Shown here one piece after another: positions 1 through 12,198 of a stretch of 64,000 nucleotides of DNA; positions within the stretch are counted from its first letter, which is position 1; the number at the start of each line of letters is the position of its first letter. Source of the stretch: Notospermus geniculatus (taxonomy: Eukaryota > Nemertea > Pilidiophora > Heteronemertea > Lineidae); assembly GCA_002633025.1 (NCBI GenBank), contig NMRB01000375.1, forward strand, positions 178,129-242,128, written 5' to 3'. The notes beneath the pieces are model-generated. The model was not told the DNA's origin. It was given only the letters and a program-made list of their open reading frames with translations, and searched no databases. Position numbers and translations under genes: made by a program.

Positions 1-27
1 AGTACATTACAAAATATTTGGACAAAT

Positions 28-426
28 AGGGTCGTATTCATAAAGCGGTTCTATCGTTAGAACCGTCTTAGGCCGGTTCCAAGTGTACTGGTGAAGTACT
101 GGTGAAGTACACTTGGAACCAGCCTAAGACGGTTCTAATGATAGAACCGCTTTATGAATACGACCCATAGGGTCATATTCATAAAGCGGTTCTATGGTTA
201 GAACTGTCTCAGGGTGGTTCCAAGTACAGTGGTTGATGATACTTGGAACCGGCCTAAGACGGTTCTAAAGGTAAACCGCTTTATGAATACGACCCCTAGG
301 GTCGTATTCATAAAGCGGTTCTATCATTAGAACCATCTTAGGCCGGTTCCAAGTGTACTGGTGAAGCACACTTGGAACCGACCTAAGATGGTTCTAACGA
401 TAGAACCGCTTTATGAATACGACCCC
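28..426. repeat. Three adjacent copies of foldback element family A
   Basis: Three hairpin-like units lie almost end to end at about 28-166, 170-295 and 299-426. Each begins with GGTCGTATTCATAAAGCGG, continues through a GGCCGGTTCCAAGT block, and returns as its reverse complement, ending in TTTATGAATACGACCC. The arms are about 55 bp, the centre is short and variable, and only a few bases (ATAG, CTAG) separate the units. There is no coding capacity. A fourth copy lies at 21290-21417. The structure is seen directly; calling it a non-autonomous foldback or MITE-type element is inference. Confidence 0.85.
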
Positions 427-430
427 TAGG

Positions 431-576
431 TCGGTATGCACCAAACGGCGATTATCTTGAACTGAGGTTAAGCCACAACTTTTCCATTGTCACATCATGC
501 CCTGGCAAACCTGAACAATGGAAAAGTTGTGGCTCAACTTGAGTTCAAGACAATCTTCGTTTGGTGCATACGGCCC
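431..576. repeat. Foldback element, family C
   Basis: Inverted repeat with arms of about 55 bp. The left arm starts CGGTATGCACCAAACGG and includes CCACAACTTTTCCATTGT; the right arm returns ACAATGGAAAAGTTGTGG and ends TTTGGTGCATACGGCC. It is flanked by CCTAG on both sides and directly abuts family A copies on the left and a family D copy on the right. Short reading frames inside it are an effect of the palindrome. Confidence 0.8.
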
Positions 577-578
577 CT

Positions 579-692
579 AGAGTTTTCGCAAAGCCCCCGA
601 AACGCCAACGGGAACGTCTATCCTTTTGTTCGGTGGTCTCTTCGTGGCATCGAACAATGGATTTGGCGTTTCGGGGGCTTTGCGAAAACTCC
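579..692. repeat. Foldback element, family D, copy 1
   Basis: Inverted repeat with arms of about 30 bp: GAGTTTTCGCAAAGCCCCCG on the left and its complement ending GGGGGCTTTGCGAAAACTC on the right. The interior carries TTGTTCGGTGGTCTCTTCG. A second copy lies at 1018-1142 with the interior in the opposite orientation. Confidence 0.8.
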
Positions 693-1017
693 CTATTCAT
701 TAAGGCTAGAAACGACATCTCACTGGCAAGTAAACTCGACATGTCTGAATGCTTATCCATGATTATAAGATTTAACTGACTGATACCGGAGGTAAACACC
801 ATTGTCCTTGGCAGTCAATCCCATTGTCATTCCCTCAGCTGTTCAAGAAAATATATCGGTCAGAGTATGTGTGTTATGTAATTACCTGAATCTCTCAAAG
901 GATATTCACGTTGATATGATATGGCACTCGGGTGAACTTTGAAAATGGATTGTCGCGGTGCTGATGTCGGTAACTACTCGCAATACACGTTTACGTAAAT
1001 GTAGTGCTTTGGCAATA

Positions 1018-1142
1018 GGGAGTTTTCGTTAAGCCCGCAACGCCAACGTGAACGCCAAACCCATTGTTCGATGCGACGAAGAGACCACCGAACAAAAGGC
1101 TAGACGTTCGCGTTGGTGTTTCGGGGGCCTTGCGAAAATTCT
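1018..1142. repeat. Foldback element, family D, copy 2
   Basis: Same arms as 579-692 (GGGAGTTTTCG at the left, TTGCGAAAATTC at the right) with more arm mismatches. Its interior reads CGAAGAGACCACCGAACAA, the reverse complement of the interior of copy 1. Confidence 0.75.
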
Positions 1143-2603
1143 GTAATACCTCTCTTATTTTTGGTAATATCGACAATCAGATGCCCGCATTAACCTTCAC
1201 CTCTTAGCTGAGGACTACATAAACCGCTCGTCATCTGATCATAAAATTTTTGTCAAGAAATCATTATTAGCTATTATCGAAGAGATCAATCAGATCATTT
1301 TATTGAAATCGGCAACATCTTGATAGGTCAATTAGATAATTGCTGACGGAGGAGTAGGTGGTAAGGAAACCACACCACGCCTTTCATTGTTGTCGACAAA
1401 ATACAGGAATCGGATGTGTTGCTTGGATATTTTATTTAATGTTAGCTTCATCGATGAAATTTGTATATGGCCGGTAAAGCAGCTCAGAAGCGCTTAAAGC
1501 AATCTGCCTGGATAGCTCAGGGCTTGGCTGTTCAAAACACCGTTTGTGCTATTTTGGCTTAACTGATGGAGATAACGGCAACAAGATAGCACTAACATTA
1601 GTGACAAATATTTTTTTGAACAACCGGGCCCAGAACTAAATCGACTGGAGACCATTACGACTTGATCAGCTTCTAACAGCTAAAAATATATGAGGTAGAC
1701 AAACAACAACAGCGGAAAAAATTCTACAGACAGTATGAATCCGACCCAGACATTTGCGAAGTAAACTTATTACAAAAAGTCATTAGGTTTGGTTGCTTCT
1801 TGAATAATGTAGCTGCTGAAAGCTATTCCTTTTTTAATGACCAAGAAGCTTTTAGTGGGTATATGACCCTGAGACAGCCAGAATGTTTTCCAAGAAAAAC
1901 TCAGGCAAATTACATGTACCTCATTTTGTTCATTAGGGGTGTTCCTGGGTGACTCCGTAAAAAGGGACGTCAGGAAAGGGAGCTGCCCGTGGGAAGATGA
2001 TAAGGTACCGGGGGCGAACGGGGAAGCTGAACGGAGGGGTTCGTTTTCGAATTTGTTGTTCAAATTGACGGTCGTCTAAAAAGACTTGCAACACCAGGTG
2101 GACTTTTCAGTCGTTGATTTCAAAGAGTTTTCTCAGTGGGAGGTAGGGCCTTTCGAACCCACCGCGAAATCCCCATGGAGATTACCCCCCTGACTGCCAA
2201 GAACAACGAATTATGATTCCAAGCTAGAATGCGGACCATCCTAAAGTCACGGATGTTTGCCGACATGTCTTGGCGACACCAATGTTTCTTTCACAATTAC
2301 CATGACTGAGTATAATCTTTGTCAGTCATGGCACATCTTCTTTTTGATTGATGTTTGTTCTCCGTCTCGAGGTTAGTACACTCGGCAAACTCCATCACCG
2401 GACTTGTACCCCACAGGAATGTGGAGTGGGAATTTACCCAACAGTATATGTATATCGACAACCTGTACCCCTGGAGAATTTGGAAGTACGAACTCATGAA
2501 TGCCTACAAAATAAAGTATGATTAATGTACCCAAGTCCTAACCTGCCCCCGTGCCGGGTCATCCACGAGCGACCGCACTCCAACCTGTCATCTTGATACC
2601 AAG
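1143..2603. other. Intergenic, nothing recognised
   Basis: No exon with plausible splice sites, no RNA gene and no clear repeat could be recognised here. The open frames on either strand are short and lack any recognisable domain. Confidence 0.5.
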
Positions 2604-2770
2604 CAGGGCGGATCCACGATTTCGGAAAAGAGGGGGAGCACTGTGCTAGAAACATTGAAATCCGCGGTGAATTTCAATGATTTGCTCCAAATTTAAGACT
2701 TTCATACAGATTTGTTGGCCGAAAGGGGCCGTGCGCCGGGTGCACCCCCCCCCCTTGGATCCGCGCCTGC
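2604..2770 (+). repeat. Interspersed repeat with GGATCC-containing ends, copy 1
   Basis: About 165 bp, beginning with GGCGGATCC, containing AGCACTGTGCTAGAAACATT, and closing with a C-rich run followed by GGATCCGCGCCTGC. The same element recurs at 14177-14352 (same strand) and 25247-25400 (opposite strand), with a diverged relative at 40839-40995. The two ends are imperfect inverted repeats, which suggests a MITE-like element. Confidence 0.75.
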
Positions 2771-3447
2771 CAAGGGTTGTGACATCGCTCCGCCTTCCGA
2801 CTACGCTCGCACGTACGAAGTGTGAGGTAGTACATGGTAGGCCAAGATGCCAACCTGTAGGCTATTGCCCAAAATGTGTGAATCTGCCCGCTCATTGATA
2901 TAAGGAATCGGCTTTTAGAGGCCATAATTCGATTGTCATCGAATTCCACCCCGTAAATTTCTCTCAAAGATAACCCGTGGAAATAACCGTAACCCTCTGC
3001 AAAACAGCAACTTTGATGGAAAATATTAGGCCTATCATTTTCAACATTTGAAACCAATGCAAAGGCATATGGAGGTTTACATATAGGGTACCAATAGCGT
3101 GAGCCTGCCGAGGTGTGATTGAGGAATGACGCGAGGTTGATGAAGTGTAAAATATTAGCCAGTAACAGGAATACACACCATACAAAGATAAACAAACCAA
3201 TTTAATACAGGTTATTCTGCGAATACCATGGATTGGGAGTCGACATTATTTTGCATCCGAAGAGTCTAACACAACGACAGCGAGACTCTGAGAAAGCAAT
3301 AATCTAACAAAATGGTATCACCAAATACTTTTTCCTGAAAACCACAGCGACGCAAAGAAAGAATCGGCCAAACGCACATTGTCAACGGGAATGCCTTGGC
3401 AGCGTAATCGTCCGGGATCAGAGCTTGATAAAGTTCAAGTTAATGCT
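2771..3447. other. Intergenic, nothing recognised
   Basis: A minus-strand frame of 173 codons spans part of this block and the repeat before it. It has no recognisable domain and runs through the repeat, so it is not called as a gene. Confidence 0.4.
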
Positions 3448-3828
3448 NNNNNNNNNNNNNNNNNNNNNNNNNNNNNNNNNNNNNNNNNNNNNNNNNNNNN
3501 NNNNNNNNNNNNNNNNNNNNNNNNNNNNNNNNNNNNNNNNNNNNNNNNNNNNNNNNNNNNNNNNNNNNNNNNNNNNNNNNNNNNNNNNNNNNNNNNNNNN
3601 NNNNNNNNNNNNNNNNNNNNNNNNNNNNNNNNNNNNNNNNNNNNNNNNNNNNNNNNNNNNNNNNNNNNNNNNNNNNNNNNNNNNNNNNNNNNNNNNNNNN
3701 NNNNNNNNNNNNNNNNNNNNNNNNNNNNNNNNNNNNNNNNNNNNNNNNNNNNNNNNNNNNNNNNNNNNNNNNNNNNNNNNNNNNNNNNNNNNNNNNNNNN
3801 NNNNNNNNNNNNNNNNNNNNNNNNNNNN
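3448..3828. other. Assembly gap (381 Ns)
   Basis: A continuous run of N. Any reading frame that crosses it is artificial. Confidence 1.
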
Positions 3829-5900
3829 AGACTGCAGTGGCGTCTGTTGGTCGGAAGAGGAACTTCATTGACTGCTTCGGAAAGCAATGTACTTGCAGAG
3901 ATTTGGTGAAACCACTCAATGCAAAAAGACAAAGGATTAAGATAATACTAGAGTTGGGAATTATACGTTTTTCTTCTCTTCAAATACAGTTGTATTCATT
4001 AACTTACACATACTGTTGAAGTACTCTGCAGACTATGTTGATTTTATGATGCAACTCATGCTTGTTGATTTCTGCAAACTGCACTTTAAAGTACATGATG
4101 TACTTGGCGGACTAGAACCATTGTAATTGATGCCAAAGAAGCCTATTATACAGTGGATTCGCTTGGCATTTGGCTAAATATCTCCAGATGAACACATATC
4201 ATTGTTCTGATAGAAATGTACTCCGTGTGAAAACCCTGTGGAAAACTAACACTATCATTAAAGCTAGTTTAATAGTAGCATGGGTTATGTATCATACAAA
4301 AATAGAACAAATCAGTCACTTATTGGTAAAAATAAATAACCTGACACACATTTAAAAGAATTCTCACAAAACATACACCATTTTTAACTACATTATGGGA
4401 TGCTCCTATACAACACATTACCACATTTATGCAATCTATCATAGCCAAATATATACCAAATATTCTTTCTTGGTACACTAGATTTTCATTTCACTTCAGA
4501 AATATTTCCTGACATGCATGTCACTTTACGAACATTGTTATACTGATCTGAATACAACAAATGTTTTCTGGGTTTTCTAAGAACTGTACACATTACAAAT
4601 TTGAATACTGCAGTACCCAACGTCTTTACTTAATGCACTACCCTACAAGGAAATATCTCCACACAAGGTCTGCTTGGCAAGGCTTAATATTATACTACTG
4701 ACCTACTGGTAGGTTATGCTGGACATGTGACCCCCAACAATTATTTACATATAAGGATTTCAGGGACCCATCTCTGTCCGCAGGAACAACATAGTGGACT
4801 TCAAGTTGGGCCAGATAAACATTATCTAACCATTGAAAACCAATAGGCAGAGTCCTGGCAATTTATCTTTACACAATTTGTACAGGTTTATAACTCACTG
4901 TTACACGCAAATAACTTCTGATTGACACCATTTGTAAAATGAACTTTTTTCAGTTTCCGTTGTAAAAAATAATTTCGGGAGCTTTTCAGAGTTTCAGGGT
5001 GGACCAGTTATCCCTGGCCATAGTGGATTTCTAAATCCTTAGGTTTGAGACCCACACATGGCAACATGGAAAAAAACATTCGGTCATCAACTGCAGCAAA
5101 GGAGCTCTTGCCGGAAAGCACTTTCACACAAAATCTGGAATATCTTGTACAAGCACGTAAGAAGCAAGCTACCATTGTAAACAATGGATGACACACAACA
5201 CAACACAACAACAGGATTACTTTAAAATCATTTCATATTCCATGTTCTCGTCTTGGTAACAGATGTTCCCACCAGTTGCTAATGGGTCAACAGAAGAAGT
5301 ATAACTGCTATATCAGCAGACACCATGGTAACAGATGTTCCCACCAGTTGCTAATGGGTCAGTATAACTGCTGATTATCAGCAGACACCTTGGTAACAGA
5401 TGCTCCCACCAGTTGCTAATGGAAGTGGAGAAGTATAACTATTTTAACAGTTATACTTCTTCAGTATCAGCAAAGCAACAAACTACAAGACATCTTTGAT
5501 CCAATCCTACTTTCATCGATCCATTCTGAGACAGGTTTCCATCATTTGGATGCAGCAACATATTTGGACAGTATAAGATCCTTCATGAGGCCTCCATTGC
5601 AACGACCCAAATCCATACACGACAATAAATAGTGCAGTCATATCTTGGGTAAAAAAACCCACAGCACCACCGTATAAGAATACTGTAAGCATGGCATGTC
5701 CTCCTCTTACTAGTACCCTACTTCATGAATTTTCTGTCTTAAACATGTCAACTGGTAATACGAATATAATCTGGTCCACTGCCCTTTTCCGATATGTACA
5801 TAGTTGGACAGGTTTGGCCGTCTATCTGGAGTGGTTAAACCCAGCGAGTCAATTTTATGTGAATTTCAAAGTCACAATCATCAAACTTCCTTGATCATGT
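3829..5900. other. Downstream flank of PHF21, probably part 3' UTR
   Basis: AT-rich DNA downstream of the minus-strand PHF21 stop codon. Part is probably 3' untranslated sequence, but no convincing minus-strand polyadenylation site was identified. Apart from the tandem repeat at 5254-5462, nothing recognisable is present. Confidence 0.4.
5254..5462. repeat. Short tandem repeat of about 66-75 bp, three units
   Basis: Three units each begin TGGTAACAGATGYTCCCACC and continue CAGTTGCTAATGG, then AGTATAACT and ATCAGCAGACACC. The array ends in a small inverted repeat, GAAGTATAACT...AGTTATACTTC, at about 5430-5462. Confidence 0.75.
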
Positions 5901-8900
5901 TCAGGACTGAAACACGTGGACAAATTCCTTTATCTTATCAACTGATGCTTGAGAGTTATTGTTCATTAACATAAGTCTGCCTTTGTCATCGCTTTGTTTC
6001 TGGAAAAAAATCAGAATATTTACATCTGTTATGTTATCGAAGCACATACAGTAGAACCTCCCTAAATGGACACCTCTTTATAAAGTACAGAAGGGTTCAG
6101 CCCCAAATTTGTCAGATCTTTCCATTTTGACCTCTGTGCTGAGGACATGTAATACCGGTACATGTACCTCCTTACTGACCACACCTCTGAACGACACAGG
6201 TTACCTACTTACATTTATTGATTGAGTTAGCTGTCGTGATTTTGATTCCAAGTGAGCTTTTTCAGTACTTAATTCACTCTTCCTCTTCAGTAATTTCCGT
6301 TTTTCTTCTTCTTTGCCTGAAAACAATCCAAACATGAAACCTCACTCCCCAAATATGACAAAACACGATTGCATACTAAGGTGATGAAGAGATCCGTCCT
6401 AACATGATGTTGATTAACACAAATAGTAGAGTATGATTCAATACTGGAAGGAACAGACAACCATAACCTACCCGCTTTTTCAGCAATGTAAGAATGCACC
6501 ATTTCTAAAGAGGCAGGTATTGCTTGAGTATGTTGATGTTGTGTAGGTCTTCTGCCTTCCAACTGAAAGAAAAGAGCAGCTTGGCATAAAGACTCAGATA
6601 CAGTTAATGGTCACATCGACTAGGGTAGGAGTGCTGACTCGTATTTCTCCCCAATTCATTCCCTTCCCAGTAATCAGCAGATCAACAAGAATCATGTTAT
6701 CTTACCACGCATCTCTGGCAGGACCAGAGGCCTTGAGGTACACTGGTCAGCGGTGGTTCCAGGCAGTGTAAATGAAACACGAGGTTACATGTGTCACACA
6801 TCAATAACTGCCCGCTACGATGGCACACAGCACAGAAATCATCATGGTTGTCCACCTGGAAAATGTTGAATAGGTCAATGTGAGCAAGTGTGCAGCCTGA
6901 TGGCCCAGGAATAAGTACACAAACATACTTCATTGCAAGTATTCCTGTGCTCAGTGCCCAGAGGAAAACTTAAGAACAAGCAGAAAACCAACAATAAGCA
7001 TGTAGAAGTCCAACGCTTAACAAAAGGACCATCTTTTATTTCCATATTCACTCTAACAAGACACATCCACTTGCTTACATCAGTATTTCCATTCCTATAT
7101 CCATTTCTGTAGGCCCCGCTGTCCTCACTATCAGGACTTCCTGGACGACTAGTGTTTGGAGACGCTTTAGGCAGGCGACCTAGATAGAAAAGCATTTTTT
7201 TAAAAATTTCTCAAGAATGTAACTCGGACAATAGCCCATGAGATGCAAAACACTACAAAAAGTTCTCCCAATGCAGATTTGTAAACAGGTCAGAGGAGGA
7301 ATTTGCCAAAAATAAAATGATGAAAACTTACCTCTCGGTCTCTTGACCCCAATACTGGTAAGATAATCAGAAAAAGCTTGTTTTCGCTGAAAAAGCATCG
7401 GAATTTTATTTTGAAAAAGCTCTTATCCACTGTTTCTGGACTGCAAGAGCATGTGCTCTTTGGTATTAGATGAGGACATCAAATTTGTACAATAGATCTG
7501 GCTTTGTACTATTTCAGGCTGCAGACCAGTCGTTTTCTATACACCACATCATTTGCAGTAATGCTACGTGACTAACCTCGGAATCATAATTCCCACAAGC
7601 GAAGTGAGGATTAGCAGTTGACCTCTTTTTTCTTTCAGTCCGTTTTGATTGCAATTCTGCAACAGTGAATAGGAAATTAAGAAAGATGCTCCAATTACCA
7701 AGGGTACATTTTCACCAAATAATTTTAAGTGCATTCTAATGAGTGCTCAGCCTGTATATCTGCATATTTGGGCCAATAAGAAGGGCGGGAACGTATGTTG
7801 CAGGAAGAGTGTCGGCTAACAGATTTCATGCCCTAATCAATAGCTTAGTAGAAGATAACGAATGCTAGTCAGGAAATGCTTCTTACCTTTGACAGTGTCA
7901 GGTGAAACCAGATCAAGTGCTGCCATGAATTCAAATTTCTGAAACAAGAAATTCTTTTATCAAAATAAAGCAAGAATATTCAGCCAAATTCTGTTTTATA
8001 TCAAACATCTATGACTGATCAGCCAAACCTCTCGAAGGTCAAGAAGTTGGGGGGGGGGGAGGGGTGGCTCATGTTAAGTGTACTGCAAAAAATCCCTTCT
8101 TGCAATCCTAAAAGATGTAACTCCACAAATACTTGAAGTGGCGAGGATCATACCTGTTTTTCCCCCACAGGAAGCTCTCTCTTGAAGACTGATGGCTTGC
8201 TTTCTCTCGCCGTCTTCTCAGAATCTGATATCTGTTTTACCGAAGACACGGATGGTGTTTTCTGTAAATAATCTCCTCCTTGGCCCATAACATTCGTTTT
8301 ATGACCCTGAAATTCATCAAACATCGTTACCGGAAACGGTCTCCAAGAGATTGGGATGAGGTTACATTTATCTACAATCAACTCTACTCCAAATAATGAT
8401 CATCCCAAGTTGTCTAGTAGCTTTACCTGCAGTAAAGATGGTCGAAGTGGATAGGAAGGTACCCGTATTGGAGATGATGACCGCATTTCTTTCCTCTTTG
8501 AATGTGGTTTTTGGAAATGGCACGATTTTTTCGATGAGACAACTGTCGTTGGCACCACCTGTATTAATGTCAAATGAAAATACAGAGAATTTCAAACAGC
8601 AAAGAATGATGTCACTCCTCATGTATATTTGGTTTTTTTTTCTCAGGCATGCATTGTTCCAAAACTTGGACTATTCAATGACCAACTGGGTTGTAATCAT
8701 TTTGAAGCGAGGTATTATGAGATAATGCGTTGGTACAAATGTTCAGAACTGGCTGACAGTCTTCAGCAAGAATCACAAAAGATAGTAGGCCTATATTACT
8801 TACACTAGGTGATGCTGGTTTTGAGACATTTATAGTGGAAGTGGTGGTGGTTGGTTTCCTTGTCGGAGCTGTTACAGGTGTGTTCTCACTGTCTTGTTTT

Positions 8901-9618
8901 GGATCAAGTTCTTTTCGGAGTTGTTGCACGATCACCTTCTACAAAAGAAGGACACTTTCTACACTGATATTAAGCATTTAAATTGGGTAAGTCTCATCAG
9001 GCATCCAGCAGATGCTTGGATTTATCATTCATTGCGCAAAGCTGAAGTTTACCCCTGAGGGGAAAAGATTGTAATGTACTGCACATGCCATAATGAATAG
9101 AATATGACCAGGTGCCACTAACTCCATGTAGCTTTAATCATCAATGATGCATTATGAATATCTACCTGTTTCTCGCTTAGAGCAGTGATTTTAGACTGTA
9201 GGTCATGGAGTTGCTTCTGAAGAGTTGCATTCTGGAAAGGGAAGCAGATAGTCAATAAAGAAGGGGCGTAAAAGATAAAATCATGGTTAGTAATGAGCAG
9301 AATCAATCAAATAGGGTTGCTCAATCCCACACATAAGTTATAATAGAGTGTGTTTTTCCTGCTAAGAGATGGTCAGAACCAACTAGGCCCGCTTGGGGCA
9401 TATCCTTTATTTCTGTTCTTCAAAAGGCACTTTGTAGCAGAAATAAAGTGAATTATCTTCCGTTATTCAACAACCAATTATCTGTCCCATTCTTTAATAC
9501 ATATGTATCTCACTTTAAAGTTCATATTTAAAGGTAGACTGCACTAGCATAATTGGCCTTAGTCTATTTTCATGTTTTTACCAACCTGTGGGTCAGATTT
9601 CATCCGGGCAACGAGAAT
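5901..9618 (-). CDS. PHF21: PHF21A/PHF21B-like PHD-finger protein (BHC80 family), first exon missing
   Basis: Thirteen minus-strand exons with matching phases: 9586-9618, 9166-9231, 8804-8938, 8427-8558, 8154-8306, 7887-7938, 7577-7656, 7332-7386, 7079-7179, 6706-6855, 6472-6562, 6213-6316 and 5901-5999 (TGA at 5901-5903). They join to 1251 nt, 416 residues plus stop. The N-terminal part carries [17 protein letters not shown], nearly identical to vertebrate PHF21A. Then come a Ser/Thr/Lys-rich linker, [17 protein letters not shown], an AT-hook-like KRPRGRLPK spanning two exons, one C4HC3 PHD finger, and a basic C-terminal coiled coil ([18 protein letters not shown]). Vertebrate PHF21A reads unmethylated H3K4 in the LSD1-CoREST repressor; the same role here is inferred. 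The first coding exon must end in phase 0 above 9618 and was not found. Assignment to PHF21A or PHF21B is not possible; it may be the single ancestral gene. Confidence 0.93.
6706..6855 (-). CDS. PHF21: PHF21 exon encoding the PHD finger
   Basis: A 150-nt phase 0-0 exon with acceptor TTTTCCAG and donor GTAAGA. It encodes a full C4HC3 zinc finger: FCAVC, LLMCDTC, FHLHC and WSCQRC provide the ligands in order. The sequence after the first pair, [11 protein letters not shown], matches the BHC80 finger that binds the unmodified H3 tail. DDF precedes the first cysteine, supplying the acidic residues that in BHC80 contact the histone tail. Confidence 0.95.
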
Positions 9619-10779
9619 CTGAAAAGAGAGCCAATATAGAAATTGTCATTCATGCATAATTTAAATCAGATTGCAATGATAAGGACGAAGTATGGATTTT
9701 GTAGGAAATCCCATTTTTTTCAGCAAACTAGTTTGTCACAAATATAGGGGCCTGTTCCACAATAAAAGGTGCACTGAATAAATTTTTGTGAAAAATTCAG
9801 GCATAACTTTTGGTACATCCTGTATGAAGGCCTGTCTTCAATGTATATGTATGTAGGCCTTTTATCAAAATGGGATGGGGATTCCCAGGAAAGAAAAAGA
9901 TACAATTTGACAAAGAAAATGAAAATCCCATTGTTTCCATTACTGATATGGCTGGCCTAAAGTAATTAACTTGAGTGCCTTTCATCTGATGCATCACATC
10001 TGCTAGTATCAACACCCGTATCAGCATCACCAGGACTTCATTCAACCACCAGCAGCTTGTTGTATCCATACACTGTATACATTGTATACACATAACGTGT
10101 ACATGGAAGCAGTCAGTGTCAGTGTCTTTTTGTTACGATCTACTCACAAAAGTTGGCTTGCAAACAATCACGCAACAAAGAGACGTTTACAGAAAAATAC
10201 TAATTANTGGGCACCGCCATTACTCCCCTGCAGCCTACGTCACCAAATTTTGAAACTAGCCAATCAGCGAAGCTGACCTCATTTCAAATCATCGAAATGA
10301 GGTCGATCAATGAGAATTGCGTTCCGTGCCAGACCCTCGGTCTAACGACCTCGGAGTATGACCGAGGGGCTGGTTGCGCGAGACTACCACCACCCCTGTC
10401 ATGCATGCCAAGTCTCTGTGAGGACGAGGCCCGCGGAGCATGGCCCCTTGGTTATGGGCTCACTGAAAACGTCTATAATGAACTGCTGTAGGCGAGAAGG
10501 CTTTAAATGTATTGCAGGGGCAACGCCCCTGCAAACTTCTAGTTTATGGTAACTTGAATGTTACGGCTTACTCGGCCTGACAGAGTCCCCTGATCAGGGT
10601 TTTTTTCGATCGACAGGAGTCTCCCATTCCTGGCTCCTCTTCAACCACTCAGTGGTTGAAAAGGAGCAAAGTAAAAACCCAAGGTGGAATCTTGGGTTTT
10701 ATCATCAGAACATCACCAAATCATATCAACCAAATCGACCAACTCGCAAAGGTCCATTTGGACCAGGACGCGATTCATT

Positions 10780-11025
10780 GATATTGATATTGATATCAGG
10801 ATGCCAAAAAATATACAGCCAATATTCATCCAATATCCTACCAATATTGCCACAGTTGCCAATATTGGGCCAATCTTTTACCAATGAGCAAGTACGTAAT
10901 TGGGCCAATATTGGCCAACATTGGCTGGTCATTTCCAACATTGAACCAATATTGGCTTCCAAGATAGGCCCAATATTTTTGCCAATATTAACCAATATTG
11001 AACCAATATTGGCCCAATATATTTT
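10780..11025. repeat. Degenerate short-period repeat rich in CCAATATTGG
   Basis: Many copies of CCAATATT and its complement at irregular 10-20 bp spacing. Four exact CCAATATTGG copies lie at 10859-10868, 10905-10914, 10946-10955 and 11003-11012. The sequence matches the CC(A/T)6GG CArG-box consensus, but the tract looks like a decayed minisatellite. Confidence 0.7.
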
Positions 11026-11035
11026 GCTGGCTGGG

Positions 11036-11785
11036 TTTTCAGTATGGAACTCCAGAAAAGATATTTTGGAAGTTGACTTCCTATATATCATCATTTTGTG
11101 TGTCGACTTTTGTGTTCTCTCTTTCTTTGGAGGTCTATTATTATGAACAATATGACAGGGTTCGTTTTTACAAGTCGATAGAGTTCGTTCGAATCGCAAA
11201 TTTTTCCACAACTGCAAACTGCTAATAAACCCCCACTTATCCACGACATGTAAACAGCCATATCGAAGTTTAATGACGTCATTAAGCTGTTCCGTCTTTG
11301 GTGCCTACACCACGATCGTGACGTCATCACATAGAGGTCGGTGTCGGCGCCCAGCCTCGATTGTAACTTCGAGTAGGAATAACCAAATTGCACAGAGCAC
11401 CTTGCGGCCGCGCTTCCTTTTTCGAATAAAACTAGGTATTCCATTGTAATGTTGAGAGTATTGTCTTGATTCTTATTTATTGTGTCGGTTACTTATATGA
11501 AGTGTGTCTGAAAAAATCCGTGAATTGATTGTCTCTTGCGTTTCTTTTCCCTGACGCACACTTTTTTCAAAATGATTTTCGTGACGAAATTCGTCCCCGG
11601 TCCGGAGCCGGACCTCGTCCCCAAGGCCCAAGCCCAGCCCAGCCAGCATGCCCAGTGCAGTGCAGTTCCCTTCTTTTCTTTTTCATTCATCAAATTCAAA
11701 TTAAAGGCCTAGGGCCTAGGCCTACATCATAGTACATGGACAACAGTAGGCCTACTACCTACCGCCACCAAATAGAGTACCGGTA
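11036..11785 (+). repeat. Upstream part of the NUP50-locus duplication, copy 1
   Basis: About 750 bp that recurs at 14528-15730, where an inserted element separates the last few bases. Both copies start near TTTTCAGTATGGAACTCC, contain two TGACGTCA sites, a GCGGCCGCGC motif and a GAATAAAA stretch, and end in ACTACCTACCGCC. They are nearly identical apart from small indels. This CG-rich segment sits where the NUP50/PHF21 promoters would be expected. Confidence 0.8.
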
Positions 11786-12198
11786 CGGCAGTGCGTGTCA
11801 GATCAGCAGAATACGCTACCTTAGGGCCAGGCCATTGTAGGCCTAGGCATAGGCCTAAAGAAAGTATGCAGGCAGTGTAGGCCTCTACGGTAGGCATAGG
11901 CCTAGGTAGGGCCCTAGTTACGGTAACCATATCGACCAGGCATAGCTGCTTTTACGATATGACATTGACGGCTATTGCCTGGTATGCGCGCTATGTAAAA
12001 GTCAGTTTGTAAAAGCAAAAGCGCAGCATCAGAGTCCCAGTTACTGAGACTAGTAGGGCCCATATAGGACCGTGGGATCCGTCTGACCAGTTTTGTCTGC
12101 ATTTGATTCAAGTCATGGCCATTGCTCACCCTTCATAGATTAGGCCTAGAAGTGTGAGAAACTGTCAGAGTATCCTAATGTTTCATCTTCTTTTTCAG

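Larger units (their letters stand above)
9619..12198. other. PHF21-NUP50 head-to-head intergenic region
   Basis: This 2.6-kb block lies between the first recognised PHF21 exon and the NUP50 exon that carries the ATG. It should hold both promoters, the missing PHF21 first exon and a NUP50 5' noncoding exon: an acceptor (TTTTTCAG at 12191-12198) precedes the NUP50 ATG exon. It contains an N at 10207, a hairpin GCAGGGGC/GCCCCTGC near 10513-10531, a CCAATATTGG-rich tract, a CG-rich block at 11265-11650 with two TGACGTCA sites, and repeated AGGCCTA words at 11700-11910. Confidence 0.6.

Noticed and set aside
2674-3195. 173-codon minus-strand frame
   Set aside because: Part of it is the GGATCC-ended interspersed repeat and no domain is recognisable.
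3379-3932. Open frames of 148-176 codons on both strands
   Set aside because: They run through the 381-base N gap; almost all residues are unknown.
9797-10093. Minus-strand frame as the missing PHF21 first exon
   Set aside because: It offers only a vague hydrophobic pattern, no match to the conserved PHF21A start, and no clear donor in phase 0.
11091-11444. 117-codon minus-strand frame, with a similar frame in copy 2 (14497-14886)
   Set aside because: The frame differs between copies because of indels and has no recognised domain; the shared sequence reflects the duplicated block.
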